Source: Cupriavidus sp. UYMMa02A (GTDB lineage: Bacteria > Pseudomonadota > Gammaproteobacteria > Burkholderiales > Burkholderiaceae). From it: a stretch of 54,025 bases of DNA. Of the stretch, positions 1 through 9,674 are shown in pieces; within the stretch, counting starts at the first letter, position 1, and each line of letters starts with the position of its first letter. Position numbers and translations under genes: made by a program. The notes under the pieces were generated by a model. That model did no database searches. It worked only from the letters and a program-made list of their open reading frames with translations, and was not told where the DNA came from. The stretch is from assembly GCA_001725945.1 (NCBI GenBank), contig LRMT01000026.1, forward strand, positions 1 through 54,025, read 5' to 3'.

Positions 1-123
1 AAGGTCCAGGTCCAGCGTCTTGCGAAGCGGTTCGCCCGTCGAAGGGTCGCCGGACGTGAATGCAATCGTTCGGTCGCCTTCGGGAGGCTCGCGATGGATG
101 ACGAGCGGCTTTTCAGATGCGTC
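1..123 (-). CDS. possible edge-truncated minus-strand reading frame, unidentified
   Basis: A stop-free minus-strand frame enters from position 123 and runs off the window edge. It reads as plausible protein (a stretch reads KPLVIHREPPEGDRTIAFTS) but has no ATG, no convincing ribosome binding site and no family I recognise. Its upstream end runs into the hairpin at 141-164. It could be the start of a gene lying mostly outside the window or a chance open frame in GC-rich DNA. Confidence 0.22.
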
Positions 124-140
124 GATCCCCTCTCCCCCCA

Positions 141-164
141 CCCTCTCCCATAAACGGGAGAGGG
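141..164. repeat. GC-rich palindromic intergenic element (copy 1), downstream of the ipdF operon
   Basis: CCCTCTCCC (141-149) pairs perfectly with GGGAGAGGG (156-164) around a six-base loop. A closely related hairpin sits at 32554-32579. Both lie just past the end of a minus-strand transcription unit, here 67 bases beyond the ipdF stop. There is no U-tract, so it is not a classical rho-independent terminator; a REP-like element that limits 3'-end decay or helps termination is an inference. Confidence 0.6.
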
Positions 165-230
165 GAGAAAACCAGCGGCTCCGCTCGCGCAAACCGGAGA
201 CGAGCACGCCTGCAGCAATCTGTCAGCGCA

Positions 231-1042
231 TCAAGCCCGCTGGCTGCTCACCGGCAGCACTTCGCCCGTCATGTACGAGGCGTAATCGCTCGCCAGGAAC
301 ACCATCACATTGGCCACTTCCCACACCTCAGCCGCACGCCCGAAGGCTTCGCGCTCGCTGAGCTGGCGCAGCAGGTCCGCCGGCGCCGACTTCTTGAGGA
401 AGTCATGCAGCGCGATACTCGGCGCCACGGCGTTGATGCGCACGCCGAACTCGGCGGCCTCCATCGCGCTGCAGCGCGTCAGCGCCATCACGCCGGCCTT
501 GGCCGCCGCATAGTGCGACTGCTCCTTCTGCGCGCGCCAGCCCAGCACCGAGGCGTTGTTGACGATGGCCCCGCGCCGCCGCGCCTGCATGTGCGGCAGC
601 ATGGCCCGCGTCATGCGGAAGGTGCCCGTGAGGGAAATATCGAGCACGCGCGACCACTCGGCATCGTCCATCTCGACTAGGCGGCGCGAGCCGCCCAGGC
701 CGGCGTTATTGATCAGCACGTCGGTCCCGCCCAGCGCTTCTTCCGCCGCCGCCACGAGTGCGCGCACCTGCACGTCGTCCGCGACATTGCAGAGCTGGCC
801 ATAGATCGCCTGCAAGCCGGTTTCCGCGCGCAGCTTCTGCACCGCCTCGTCCAGCCGTTTTTCGTGAATATCGGAGATCATCAGCGCGCGGCAGCCTTCC
901 TCCGCGCAGCGGCGTGCGGCCGCGAAGCCGATACCGGCGCGGCCGCCGCGGTGATGAGCACGCTCTTGCCGGCCAGCAGTTGATGGCCGGGTACATAGGC
1001 CGGAGCGGCCGGCAGGCCAATCGTTTCGGTGTTCGGGGTCAT
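231..1042 (-). CDS. ipdF: short-chain dehydrogenase, IpdF-like (5-hydroxy-HIP-CoA dehydrogenase)
   Basis: An SDR of about 270 residues that would oxidise the ring hydroxyl of 5-hydroxy-HIP-CoA during steroid C/D-ring catabolism in the cytosol. The product begins MTPNTETIGLPAAP, has the nucleotide-binding turn near residue 35 (ITAAA...GIGFAAARR), NNAGLGG, the catalytic serine in NNASVLGW and the YxxxK pair in SHYAAAKAG. The run SVLGWRAQ..QSHYAAAKAGVM and the end TGEVLPVSS match what I remember of mycobacterial IpdF. One G is missing near 940, where a glycine codon of the nucleotide-binding turn should be; restoring it joins the two halves. The start overlaps the stop of the upstream acyl-CoA dehydrogenase (ATGA), so translation is probably coupled. 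It is the last gene of the 13-gene operon. Confidence 0.88.
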
Positions 1043-2248
1043 GACTGTCCTCTTGCCTCGCGGGGCATGCCGAGTCCGCGCTCGGCGATGATGTTGAGCT
1101 GGATTTCGTTGGTACCGGCGTAGATGGTGTCCGCGCGCGAGAACAGTGCCATCTGCTGCAGCCGCGTGCGGCGCCCATCGCCCGTCTCGCCGGCGTCGAG
1201 CACGTTGGCGAGCGGCCCCAGCACGTCCAGCGCCAGTTGCCCGAGGTCGCGGTGCCAGTTGGACCAGTAGTACTTGTAGATCAGCGCCTCGCGTTGCAGC
1301 GCGGTACCGCCGTCGGCCCCGGCCTGCGCCGCACCGGCCAGCATCCACAGCGCATTGGCGCGCATCACGCGCAGGCCGGCCCAGGCGCGCGCGATGCGCT
1401 GGCGCACCAGCACGTCGCGGCTGCTGCCGTTGTCGCGCGCGGCCTGCGCCACCCATTCCAGCTCATGTGTGAACTGCATCTGCTGGCCCAGCGTGGAAAT
1501 GCCGCGCTCAAAGCCCAGCAGCGCCATGGCGATGCGCCAGCCATCGCCGGGCGCGCCCAGCACGTCGCGGCGGCGGCACGCGCGCCGTCGAAGAACACCT
1601 CGTTGAACTCGGCGCCGCCGCCCATCTGCCGGATCGGGCGGATCTCGATGCCGGGCTGGTCCAGCGGCAGCATCAGGAAGATCAGGCCCTTGCTGCCGTG
1701 CGAACCCGGCTCGCAACGCGCCAGCACGAAGATCCAGTCGGATTCGTGCGCGAGCGAGGTCCACACCTTCTGCCCGCTGACCAGCCAGTCGCCGCTGGCC
1801 GCGTCGCGCACCGCGCGTGTGCGCACATTGGCCAGGTCCGAACCCGCGCCAGGTTCCGAGTAGCCCTGGCACCAGAAGGTGGTGCCATTGCGGATGCCCG
1901 GCAACAGGCGCGCCTTCTGGTCCTCCGATCCGAACGCGATCAGCGTCGGGCCGATCAGACCCTCGCCGATATGGCCCATCCGGCCGGGGCCGCCGCGCGC
2001 GCATACTCCTCATGGAAGATCACCTGCTGCATCACCGGCAGCTCGCGCCCGCCATGCGCGCGCGGCCAGCCAAGCCCGGTCCAGCCGCCTTCGGCGAGAC
2101 GCCGCTCCCAGGCCTTGCGCAGCTCGGGATAGGCCTCTTCGTCGCCGGGGCCGCCACGGTGCTGCAGGCAGGCGAACTCGCCGGCCAGGTTGGCGGTCAT
2201 CCACTGCGCCACCTCGGCGCGGAACGCCGACTCTTCGTTCGCTTTCAT
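1039..2248 (-). CDS. fadE30: acyl-CoA dehydrogenase, FadE30-like
   Basis: A flavin acyl-CoA dehydrogenase of about 400 residues, predicted to introduce a double bond into the CoA ester of HIP, the C/D-ring steroid acid. The start region reads ANLAGEFACLQHRGGPG, and the middle has WCQGYSEPGAGSDLANV (FAD/substrate loop), KVWTSLAHESDW and GFERGISTLGQQ. All of these resemble FadE30 as I recall it. The C-terminus carries the family motif YAGTNEIQLNIIAERGLGMP. The frame is broken near 1985 and again near 1580; correcting both gives one continuous family-length product. It overlaps the upstream dehydrogenase by four bases and is followed by ipdF with the same overlap. Family is certain; the FadE30 assignment rests on remembered sequence. 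Confidence 0.87.
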
Positions 2249-3414
2249 GCTGTCCTCCGGGCTTCCGGGCCGCTATCGATGTGATGAGCGATGTCATCGA
2301 GCGCTGCACCGGCGCCGCCGAGCCAATGGCTCGCCGCCTGTGCACGCTTGAAGTAGAGCTGGGGGTCGTATTCCCAGGTGAAGCCCACGCCGCCATGCAA
2401 CTGGATGGCCTCCTGCGCGCAGAAACGCAGCGCGTCGTCGGCCGCTACCGAAGCCGCGGCGATGTCAAGACGGGCAGGCGCCGGATCCTCGGCTTCCCAC
2501 GCCTGTGCCGCGCCGTACACCGCGGACCGTGTCGCTTCGACCAGCACCATCATTTGCGCGCAGCGATGCTTGACCGCCTGGAATGAGGCAATGGCGCGGC
2601 CGAACTGGATGCGTTCCGAGGCATAGGCCACCGTCAGGTCCAGGCATTGCTGGGCCGCGCCGAGCTGCTCGGCCGCGAGCATCAGCTTGCCGTGCCACCA
2701 GGCCCGGGCCAGGCCCTGCGCGACGATGTCGCCGCGTGCATGCAAGGCAGGCGCCGGCGCGACGGGCAGCCCGTCGAGCCGCAGTGCGGCTAGCGGACGC
2801 GTGCGATCAAGCGTGTCGAGCGGCTGCAGCGCAAAGCGCGTATCCCCTGCCAGCGCGGCGGGTTCCAGCAAGAACAGTCCAGGGGTAGCATCGTCAAGCC
2901 GCGCCGGCACCAGCAGCCAGTCCGCGCCGAGAGCATCGGCCACCTGCGCAGCACTTCCGCGCAGCACGAAGCCGTCCGCACCCGCCTGCGCGGTGACGGC
3001 AACGCCGTCGTACCGCCAGCCGCCATCGTCGGGCAGCACCACGGCGGCACGCACCTCGCCGCAGGCCAGCCGTTCCAGCCATTGCGCGCCACCGCGCGGA
3101 CCGAGGCTGGCCTGCAGCAGCGGTGCCGCCACGCAAACCGTGGACCAGAACGGCACGCACGCCAGGCGCTGGCCAAGCTGTTCCTGCAGCAGCGCCAGCC
3201 CGGGCGCACCCAGCCCGGCGCCGCCGACAGACTCGGGCAGCGCAATGCCGCACCAGCCAAGCTCGCCGGCCTATCCGTGCGCCACAGCGCGTCATCATGG
3301 GCGGGGCCGGCTTCGGTCACGCGCCGCACCGCCGCCGAATCGCTGTGCGCGGCGAGAATAGTCGCGCGCGCTGTCGCGAATCATCTGCTGCTCGACGGAA
3401 AGGGAGAAATCCAT
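2245..3414 (-). CDS. acyl-CoA dehydrogenase, steroid-type partner subunit (FadE33/FadE32-like)
   Basis: An acyl-CoA dehydrogenase of about 390 residues starting MDFSLSVEQQMIRDSARDY. Diagnostic segments are WCGIALPESVGGAGLG, the helix FGRAIASFQAVKHRCAQM and the C-terminal IQLHGGVGFTWEYDPQLYFKR. Steroid catabolism uses alpha2beta2 dehydrogenases made from two unlike FadE chains. This gene sits directly beside a FadE30-type chain and overlaps it by four bases, so the two may form one enzyme (inference). Frame breaks near 3340 and 3270 fall in the N-terminal quarter; downstream of these the frame is intact to the stop. The start lies five bases after the stop of the preceding SDR. Confidence 0.85.
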
Positions 3415-3419
3415 GGCGG

Positions 3420-4300
3420 TCACCCAGTGGCCCCGTAGACCGGCTGCGGCGCCTGTGCCTGCGCCAGCAGTTCGCCCATGGCCGCGCCCAGCTCGGCGGG
3501 TTGCCAGCGCGCGCCCTTGTCGACCCTGGACCCGGTGCGCCAGCCGTCGGCCACGCAGATCATGCCGCCGGCCGCCTCGAACATGCGCCCGTTGACCTGC
3601 GCCGAAGCGGTACTGCCGAGCCACACCACCAGCGGTGCGACATTGGCCGGGTCGTAGTAGTCAAACCCGCCCTCCGGCGCCTTCATCATGTCGGCGAACA
3701 CCTGCTCGGTCATGCCGGTGCGCGCGGCCGGCGCCAGCGCATTCGCGGTGATGCCGTAGCGGCCCAGCTCGGCCGCCTGCACCAGCGTGAGCGCGGCAAT
3801 GCCGGCCTTGGCCGCGGCATAGTTGGACTGCCGACCGATCCCTGCAGGCCCGCGCCCGAGCTCGTGTTGATGATGCGTGCATCGACCGGGCAGCCGGCCT
3901 TGGCCGCATCGCGCCAGCGCTTCGCGAGCAGGTTGGCCAGGCAGAAGTGGCCGCGCAGGTGCACGCGCATGACGTCGTCCCAGTCGGCCTCGGTCAGGCT
4001 GACGAACATGCGGTCCCGGCAGATGCCGGCATTGTTGACCAGCACGTGCACCTCGCCGAAGGCCGCAACCGCTGCGTCGACGATGCGCTGCGCGGTAGCC
4101 AGTTGCGTGATGTCGTCGTCGTTCGCAAGTGCGCTGCCTCCGGCCGTGCGGATGTCGGCGCATACGGCTTCGGCCGCCTCGCGCCGGATGTCGTTGACGA
4201 CCACATTGGCGCCTTCGGCGGCAAAGGCGAGCGCATAGGCGCGGCCCAGCCCGCCGCCGGCGCCGGTGACGATGACAGTGCGTCCGTCGCAGATTCCCAT
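3420..4300 (-). CDS. short-chain dehydrogenase of the steroid C/D-ring cluster (Rv3548c-like)
   Basis: An SDR of about 293 residues, longer than a classical SDR because of a C-terminal extension (GWRTGSRVDKGARWQPAELG) that I associate with an SDR beside the HIP genes of Mycobacterium. It has TGAGGGLGRAYALAFAAEGA, NNAGICRDRM, the INTSSGAGLQGS serine segment and YAAAKAGIAAL. A 3-hydroxyacyl-CoA dehydrogenase role in beta-oxidation of the ring D remnant is likely but not proved. One frame break near 3840 lies just before the catalytic tyrosine. The start is 10 bases after the thiolase stop. ATG at 4300 was chosen because MGICDGRTVIVTGAG places the glycine motif at the usual distance. Confidence 0.85.
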
Positions 4301-4310
4301 GGCGTGCTCC

Positions 4311-5462
4311 TTACAGTCGTTCGATGATGGTGACGTTGGCCAGGCCGCCGCCCTCGCACATGGTCTGCAGGCCGTAGCGGCCGCCCGTGCGCTCGAGCTC
4401 ATGCAGCAGCGTGGTCATCAGGCGCGCGCCGGTGGCGCCGAGCGGATGGCCCAGCGCGATCGCGCCGCCGTTGGGGTTGGTGCGTTCCGGCGCGTAGCCG
4501 GTCTCCGCCAGCCAGGCCATCGCTACCGAGGCGAACGCTTCATTGATCTCGACGACGTCGATGTCGGCCAGGCTCAGGCCGCTGCGTTCGAGCGCCCGCT
4601 TTGTCGCCGGGATCGGCGCGGTCAGCATCCACAGCGGGTCGTCGCCCATGACGCTGATATGGGCAATGCGTGCGCGCGGCGTGAGCTGGTAGCGCTTGAG
4701 CGCATCTTCGGAAACGATCAACAGCGCGGCGGCCGCATCGCCGGTCTGGCTGGACACGGCGGCGGTCAGCGAGCTGCCGGGCATCAACGGCTCCAGCCCC
4801 GCCATCTTGGCCAGCGTGGTATCCGGGCGCGGCGTCTCGTCATGCTTCACGCCTTCGCACGGCACGATTTCGCGCGCGAAGTGGCCGGCCTCGATCGCTG
4901 CCGCGGCGCGGCGGTGGCTTTCGAGCGCGTAGGCTTCCATCGCCTCGCGCGACAGCTTCCAGTGGTCGGCAATGCGCTGCGCGGCGTCGAACTGCGACAC
5001 CGGCGCATCGCCGAAACGCGCCTGCCAACCCCTGCTGCCCGAGAACGGATCGGCAAAGCCCAGCGCCTGCCCGGCAAGCATGGCCGAGGAGATCGGGATC
5101 TGCGTCATGGTCTGCACGCCGCCGGCGATCACCACGTCCTGCGTGCCGCTCATTACCGCCTGCGCGGCAAAGTGCACGGCCTGCTGCGACGAACCGCACT
5201 GGCGGTCCACGGTCACGCCTGGCACGGTCAGCGGCAGGCCGGCGGCCAGCCACGCGCTGCGGGCGATATTGCCGGCCAGCGGGCCGATGGTGTCGACGCA
5301 GCCGAACACCACGTCGTCATAGTCCTCGGCAGGGATGCCGTTGCGGCGCAACAGCTCGGCCAGCACGAAGCCGCCCAGGTCCGCGCCGTGCATGTGCGAC
5401 AGTCCGCCCTTGCGGCGGCCGGTGGGCGTGCGCAGGGCGTCAACGATATAGGCGTCTTTCAT
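4311..5462 (-). CDS. fadA6: thiolase (acetyl-CoA C-acetyltransferase), FadA6-like
   Basis: An intact thiolase of 383 residues that would release acetyl-CoA from the beta-keto CoA intermediate of C/D-ring degradation. The acylated cysteine lies in VDRQCGSSQQAVHFA (Cys89). The proton-transfer pair is in NPNGGAIALGHPLGATGAR (His339) and QTMCEGGGLANVTIIERL (Cys369). GGVQTMTQIPISSAM and VDRQCGSSQQA are what I remember of mycobacterial FadA6. A start at 5462 leaves GGAG eight bases upstream; a start at 5468 (MTM) would leave only two, so 5462 is preferred. The heptamer repeat of the preceding intergenic space abuts its ribosome binding site. No frame damage. Confidence 0.93.
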   Translation of the reverse strand: MKDAYIVDALRTPTGRRKGGLSHMHGADLGGFVLAELLRRNGIPAEDYDDVVFGCVDTIGPLAGNIARSAWLAAGLPLTVPGVTVDRQCGSSQQAVHFAAQAVMSGTQDVVIAGGVQTMTQIPISSAMLAGQALGFADPFSGSRGWQARFGDAPVSQFDAAQRIADHWKLSREAMEAYALESHRRAAAAIEAGHFAREIVPCEGVKHDETPRPDTTLAKMAGLEPLMPGSSLTAAVSSQTGDAAAALLIVSEDALKRYQLTPRARIAHISVMGDDPLWMLTAPIPATKRALERSGLSLADIDVVEINEAFASVAMAWLAETGYAPERTNPNGGAIALGHPLGATGARLMTTLLHELERTGGRYGLQTMCEGGGLANVTIIERL

Positions 5463-5479
5463 TGTCATGGCTCCCTTCG

Positions 5480-5510
5480 GATTCAGATTCAGGATTCAGG
5501 ATTCAGGCAA
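5480..5510. repeat. short tandem repeat, 7-bp unit GGATTCA
   Basis: The + strand reads GGATTCA, a six-base GATTCA, then GGATTCA twice more. The tract spans the stop codon of the acyl-CoA dehydrogenase ending at 5496 and continues to within a few bases of the thiolase ribosome binding site. Slippage here would alter the dehydrogenase tail or the spacing between the two genes. Confidence 0.7.
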
Positions 5511-6587
5511 AGGTGGCGCCGGCGCGAGGTCATGCGCGCCGTCGAGGATGTGCACGCCCAGGCGCGCCTTGTGGAAGGCCCGGTCGCCCCAGCTTCCCGC
5601 CAGGGCCCAGGCGCGCTTGGCGAAGATCTGCAGGTCCAGCTCCCAGGTGTAGCCCATCGCGCCATGCACCTGGATGGCCTGGCGCGCCGCGGACCACGCG
5701 CAGCGCGCGGCCGCCACGCGGGCGTGCGACACATGCAGGCCCGCCTGCAAGTTCTGCTCAGGCAGGCCGTGCGCCAGCGCGGCGGCAGCCCGGTGCAGTA
5801 CCGGCTTGGCGAATTCGAGCTGGATCGCCACGTCCGCCAGCAGGTGCTTGACCGCCTGGTAGGCGCCGATGGCCTTGCCGAATTGCTTGCGCTGCGCGCT
5901 GTAGTCGATCGCAAGATCCAGCATGCGCTGGGTCAGGCCCAGCTGTTGCGCGGCCACGCCCAGCGCGCCGCGGTTCAGCGCTCCGTCCCACAGGCCGGCG
6001 GCAGCTGCGGCGGGGATCAGTTGCGTATCGGCGTCAGGCCTCCAGCCCAGTTCGAACAAGCGGCGCGAAGGATCGAGCCCGGCGCGCGGCGTCAGCACGG
6101 CCTGGTCCCGCCGCAGCAGATGCACCGCGCCTTCGTGCGCGCACAGGACGGCGTCGGCGACATGGGCATCGGCGACCAGCCGTTCCTGCGGATGCGCGAC
6201 TGCCACGCGCGCATTGCCGCTGGCGATGCGTTCGAGCAGCGTCGCGCAGCGCTCGCGCGCCGAGGCGTGCGGCGCGGCGGGCAATGCATCGCGCAACAGG
6301 CCCGCCGCCACCAGCGCGGTGTCGAGCAAGGGCTCGGGCAGCGCGAAATAGCCGCACGCCTGCGCAAGCGGCGCCCATTCGACCTCGCCCAGCCCGAGCC
6401 CGCCCTGCTCCTGCGGCACCATCAACGCCGTCATGCCCTGGTCGGCAAGCTGGCGCCACAGCGCATCGGAGCGGCCCGATTCGGTGGCCCACAGCTCGCG
6501 GGTCAGCTCGGGCGTCATCTCGGTCATCAGGAAGCGCCGGATGGCCTCGGCAAACTGTTCCTGCTCTTCGGTGAAAGTGAAATCCAT
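5496..6587 (-). CDS. fadE32: acyl-CoA dehydrogenase, FadE32-like subunit
   Basis: An intact dehydrogenase of 363 residues, beginning MDFTFTEEQEQFAEAIRRF. It has the FGKAIGAYQAVKHLLAD helix and the C-terminal IQVHGAMGYTWELDLQIFAKR segment. It is shorter than a stand-alone dehydrogenase and lies 29 bases after a FadE31-type gene. This is the arrangement seen for the paired alpha2beta2 enzymes FadE31-FadE32 that act on late steroid ring intermediates (family knowledge). Its substrate is inferred from the operon. ATG 6587 is the only start that leaves the conserved N-terminal helix whole. Its last codons are formed by a 7-bp tandem repeat. Confidence 0.86.
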   Translation of the reverse strand: MDFTFTEEQEQFAEAIRRFLMTEMTPELTRELWATESGRSDALWRQLADQGMTALMVPQEQGGLGLGEVEWAPLAQACGYFALPEPLLDTALVAAGLLRDALPAAPHASARERCATLLERIASGNARVAVAHPQERLVADAHVADAVLCAHEGAVHLLRRDQAVLTPRAGLDPSRRLFELGWRPDADTQLIPAAAAAGLWDGALNRGALGVAAQQLGLTQRMLDLAIDYSAQRKQFGKAIGAYQAVKHLLADVAIQLEFAKPVLHRAAAALAHGLPEQNLQAGLHVSHARVAAARCAWSAARQAIQVHGAMGYTWELDLQIFAKRAWALAGSWGDRAFHKARLGVHILDGAHDLAPAPPLPES

Positions 6588-6616
6588 GGTGTTTCCCCGG
6601 GATGCCGTTTGTGCCG

Positions 6617-7782
6617 TTACGCGCGCGGCATGCCGAGCAGGCGCTCGGCGACGATATTGCGCTGGATCTCGTTGGTGCCGGCGTAGATCGGCCCGGCCTG
6701 CGAGAACAGGAAGCCGTCCAGCCAGTGGCCAAGCGAGCCCGGCGGCTGGTCGGCCGGCGCGACTTCGGCCGCCTGGCCAAGGATCGCCAGTGCGGTGTCG
6801 TGCATATGGATGTCCAGCTCGGACCAGAACACCTTGTTGGTGCTCGACTCCGCGCCGATATGCCCGCCGCGCACCAGGCGGCTCGCGGTGGCGTAGGTGG
6901 ACAGCGTGTAGGCCTCGGCATCCATCCACGCACGCAGCACTGCTTCGCGCAGCGATGGATCGCGGTCGGCCGATTCCCGGTGCTGCTGGTACAGCTTCAC
7001 CAGCGCCCGCGCGGTTTCCTGGAAGCGTGCCGGCGAGCGCAGCATCAGGCCGCGCTCGAAGCCGGCGGTAGCCATCGCCACCTGCCAGCCCGCGCCTTCG
7101 GCGGCGAGGCGGTTGTCCACCGGCACGCGCACCTCGTCGAAGAAGATCTCGGCAAAGCCGGTCTGGCCGTTGAGCTGGCGGATCGGCCGCACGGTGATGC
7201 CGGGCGTGTCCAGCGGCACCAGAATGAAGGTCAGCCCATGATGGCGCGAAGACGACGGATCGGTACGGAACAGGCCGAACAGCCAGTCCGCCCATACCGC
7301 GCGGGTAGACCAGATCTTCTGGCCGTTGATCACGTAGTCGTCGCCCTGCCGGACCGCGCTGCAGCGGATCGCAGCCATGTCGGAACCGGCATTCGGCTCG
7401 GACCAGCCCTGCGCCCAGATATGCTCGCCCGATGCCATGCGCGGCAGGAACCGCGCCTTCTGCGCCTCGGTGCCGAACTCCATCAGCGTGGGTCCGAGCA
7501 GGAAGATGCCGTTCTGGTTCACGCGCAGCGGCGCGCCGCGCGCCAGTACTCTTCCTCGAAGATCAGCCACTCGATCAGGTCGCAGCCGCGCCCGCCGAGC
7601 TCGGCCGGCCACGTGACCATGCTCCAGCGGCCCTGGTTGAGCGTGGCCTCCCACGCACGGTGCTGGGCGAAACCTTCTTCGGTATCAAAGCTTGCCAGCG
7701 GAGTGCGCGGCACGTGTTCGGCCATCCAGGCACGAACTTCGGCGCGGAAGGCGCGCTGGGCGTCGGTGTATTCGAGATGCAT
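6617..7782 (-). CDS. fadE31: acyl-CoA dehydrogenase, FadE31-like subunit
   Basis: A large dehydrogenase subunit of about 388 residues. The N-terminus MHLEYTDAQRAFRAEVRAW, the segment WSMVTWPAELGGRG, WAQGWSEPNAGSDMAAI (flavin loop), FERGLMLRSPARF and the terminal YAGTNEIQRNIVAERLLGMP fit FadE31 as I know it. One G is missing in a GGG run near 7535; with it restored, EEEYWRAGAPLRVNQNGIFLLGP reads through. It starts 14 bases after the echA20 stop and is followed by its probable partner subunit. Predicted role: dehydrogenation of a late C/D-ring CoA ester in the cytosol. Confidence 0.87.
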
Positions 7783-7796
7783 GGCGGGTTCCCGGA

Positions 7797-8573
7797 TCAG
7801 GCGAAGCGGGCTTCGCGGCCTTCCACGAAGGCGGCGCGCGCCTCGCCGGAATCGGCGCTCATATAGGCCTGCAGCGTGAAGCCTTGCTCCCAGCGGTACT
7901 TGTCCTCGAGGTTGCCGTCTTCCACGCCGTTGAGCGCCTCCTTGGCGAGCTGCAGCATCGCCGGGCTCTTGGCGGCGATCTTGCGGGCCAGCGCCAGGGC
8001 CTCGTCGCGCAATGCGGCTCGCGGCACCACGCGCTCGACCGCGCCAAGCCGGAACGCCTCGGCCGCGTCGATCATCTCGCCCGTGAAATACATCGCGCGC
8101 ACCTTCTGCATGCCGAACATGCGCTGCAAATGGGCGCCGCCGCCCATCGCGCCGCGGTCGATCTCCGGCACGCCAAAGCTTGCGCATTCGGATGCCACGA
8201 TGATGTCGGCCGCGCCGCAGATGCCGATGCCGCCGCCCAGTACGAAGCCGTGAACGGCCACGATGACCGGCTTGGGATTGCGGTGCACGGCGCGAAAGGT
8301 CGCATAGTTGCCGGCATTGACATCGACGATGCGCTGCGGGTACTTGGCCAGTTCCTTGATGTCGACGCCCGCACAGAAGCCGCGGCCCTCACCACGCAGC
8401 AGGACCACGCGTACCGTGGGATCGTCGCCGAGGCGGTCAATCGCGCGTGCCAGGGCATGCCAGCCGGCATTGTCCAGCGCGTTGACAGGCGGGTGGTCAA
8501 TCACCAGTTCGGCGATGCCATCGACGATATAGATGCGGAACGGCGCTTTCTGGCCGGTTTGACTCGTTTGCAT
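7797..8573 (-). CDS. echA20: enoyl-CoA hydratase family ring-cleaving hydrolase, EchA20-like
   Basis: An intact crotonase-fold protein of 258 residues. EchA20 hydrolyses ring D of the steroid-derived CoA thioester 5-OH-HIC-type intermediate (established for Mycobacterium). Here GRGFCAGVDIKELAKYPQ matches the GVDIKE signature of that subfamily, followed by GFVLGGGIGICGAADIIVAS (oxyanion loop), FGVPEIDRGAMGGGAHLQR, and a C-terminal YRWEQGFTLQAYMSADS. The adjacent IpdC and IpdAB homologues support the assignment. ATG 8573 lies 19 bases after the ipdC stop. No damage. Confidence 0.88.
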   Translation of the reverse strand: MQTSQTGQKAPFRIYIVDGIAELVIDHPPVNALDNAGWHALARAIDRLGDDPTVRVVLLRGEGRGFCAGVDIKELAKYPQRIVDVNAGNYATFRAVHRNPKPVIVAVHGFVLGGGIGICGAADIIVASECASFGVPEIDRGAMGGGAHLQRMFGMQKVRAMYFTGEMIDAAEAFRLGAVERVVPRAALRDEALALARKIAAKSPAMLQLAKEALNGVEDGNLEDKYRWEQGFTLQAYMSADSGEARAAFVEGREARFA

Positions 8574-8591
8574 GGTTTCCTCTGTCTGTGG

Positions 8592-9674
8592 TCAGGCGGC
8601 AGCCGCCAGCCCGTCGCCGGACAACGCGGCAAGTCGTATCCGCGCCTGACCAACGATGCCGTCAACAATCTGTTCGCACGATTCAATGGCATGGATGGCC
8701 GCGGCGGCCTGGCCGCTCGGCAGCACGCCGTCGTCAGGGTGCCCTTCCACCATCGCGCGCTGGATCAGCACCGGCGCGTTGGCGGCCATCAGGGTCTGGG
8801 CGGCGCTGTAGTCCTGCTCGCGCATTGCGCGCCAGGCGGTGGCAAGCATCTGCGCCGAGCTCATCCCGGTGCGTGCGCGCCACTTGCGTGCGGCACTCAG
8901 CGCCAGCCACGTGCGCCGCCACGGGCCGGCCTGCTCCAGCTCCAGCAGCAGCGCGTTGTCGATCATCCGCTGCGGCAGGCCGTCGATGGCCAGCGATACG
9001 CGGATGCTGGCCGGGTCGCGCACCTTCACGTAGCGCTCCAGCGTCTGCGCCGGCACGGGCGATTCGCTCGACATCAGGAAGCGCGTGCCCATGGCCACGC
9101 CGGCAGCGCCGTACGCCAGCGCGGCAGCGAGCCCGCGGCCATCGAAGAATCCGCCGGCAGCCACCACCGGTACGCGCACGCTGTCGAGCACCTGCGGCAG
9201 CAGCAGCGTGGTCGGCGTGCCGCCGGTATGGCCGCCGCCTTCGCCGCCCTGCACGGTGACCACGTCCGCGCCGAGTTCCACGGCCTTGGCGGCGTGCTTC
9301 GCCGCACCGACGGTGGGCATGCAGACCACGCCGGCAGCCTTGAGCCGGCCCACCATCTTTGCGTCCGGGCCGCGCCCGTAGCTGACCGCGCGCAGCCGGT
9401 GGCGGATCGCCATCTCGATGACCTCATCCGCGTTCGGCTGGAACATGTGGAAGTTGATGCCGAACGGCCGATCGCTGAGCGCCTTGACGCGCAGGATCTC
9501 GCGCTCGACCTCGCCGGGCTGCATCGTCGCGCCGGCCAGGAAGCCGAACGCGCCGGCGTTGCCGCTGGCCGCGACCAGCTTCGCATCGGCCACCCACCCC
9601 ATTGCCGTCTGCACGATGGGATATCGGCAGCCGAGCAGGTCGCACAGCACCGTATGCAGGCCGGTCGCGCTCAT
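8592..9674 (-). CDS. ipdC: NPD-family flavin oxidoreductase, IpdC-like
   Basis: An intact FMN-dependent TIM-barrel enzyme of 360 residues, nitronate monooxygenase family. IpdC is needed for steroid C/D-ring catabolism between IpdF and EchA20 (family knowledge). The sequence shows PIVQTAMGWVADAKLVAAS, then GGEGGGHTGG and AAGGFFDGRGLAAALAYGAAG, the phosphate-binding loops of this family. The C-terminal segment (VLIQRAMVEGHPDDGVLPSG) is the part that most closely recalls mycobacterial IpdC. Its start overlaps the stop of the upstream crotonase by four bases (ATGA). A generic nitronate monooxygenase is the alternative, but the operon makes it unlikely. Confidence 0.88.
   Translation of the reverse strand: MSATGLHTVLCDLLGCRYPIVQTAMGWVADAKLVAASGNAGAFGFLAGATMQPGEVEREILRVKALSDRPFGINFHMFQPNADEVIEMAIRHRLRAVSYGRGPDAKMVGRLKAAGVVCMPTVGAAKHAAKAVELGADVVTVQGGEGGGHTGGTPTTLLLPQVLDSVRVPVVAAGGFFDGRGLAAALAYGAAGVAMGTRFLMSSESPVPAQTLERYVKVRDPASIRVSLAIDGLPQRMIDNALLLELEQAGPWRRTWLALSAARKWRARTGMSSAQMLATAWRAMREQDYSAAQTLMAANAPVLIQRAMVEGHPDDGVLPSGQAAAAIHAIESCEQIVDGIVGQARIRLAALSGDGLAAAA

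Noticed and set aside
231..1042. Reading frame-broken genes as true pseudogenes
   Set aside because: Single-base losses restore full conserved motifs and alternate with intact genes in the same operon, so error is the better explanation; they were kept as CDS.
4266..6686. An 806-codon open frame on the + strand across the thiolase and dehydrogenase genes
   Set aside because: It is the mirror of well-supported minus-strand genes in GC-rich DNA; its translation is rich in Arg, Gln, His and Gly and matches no fold.
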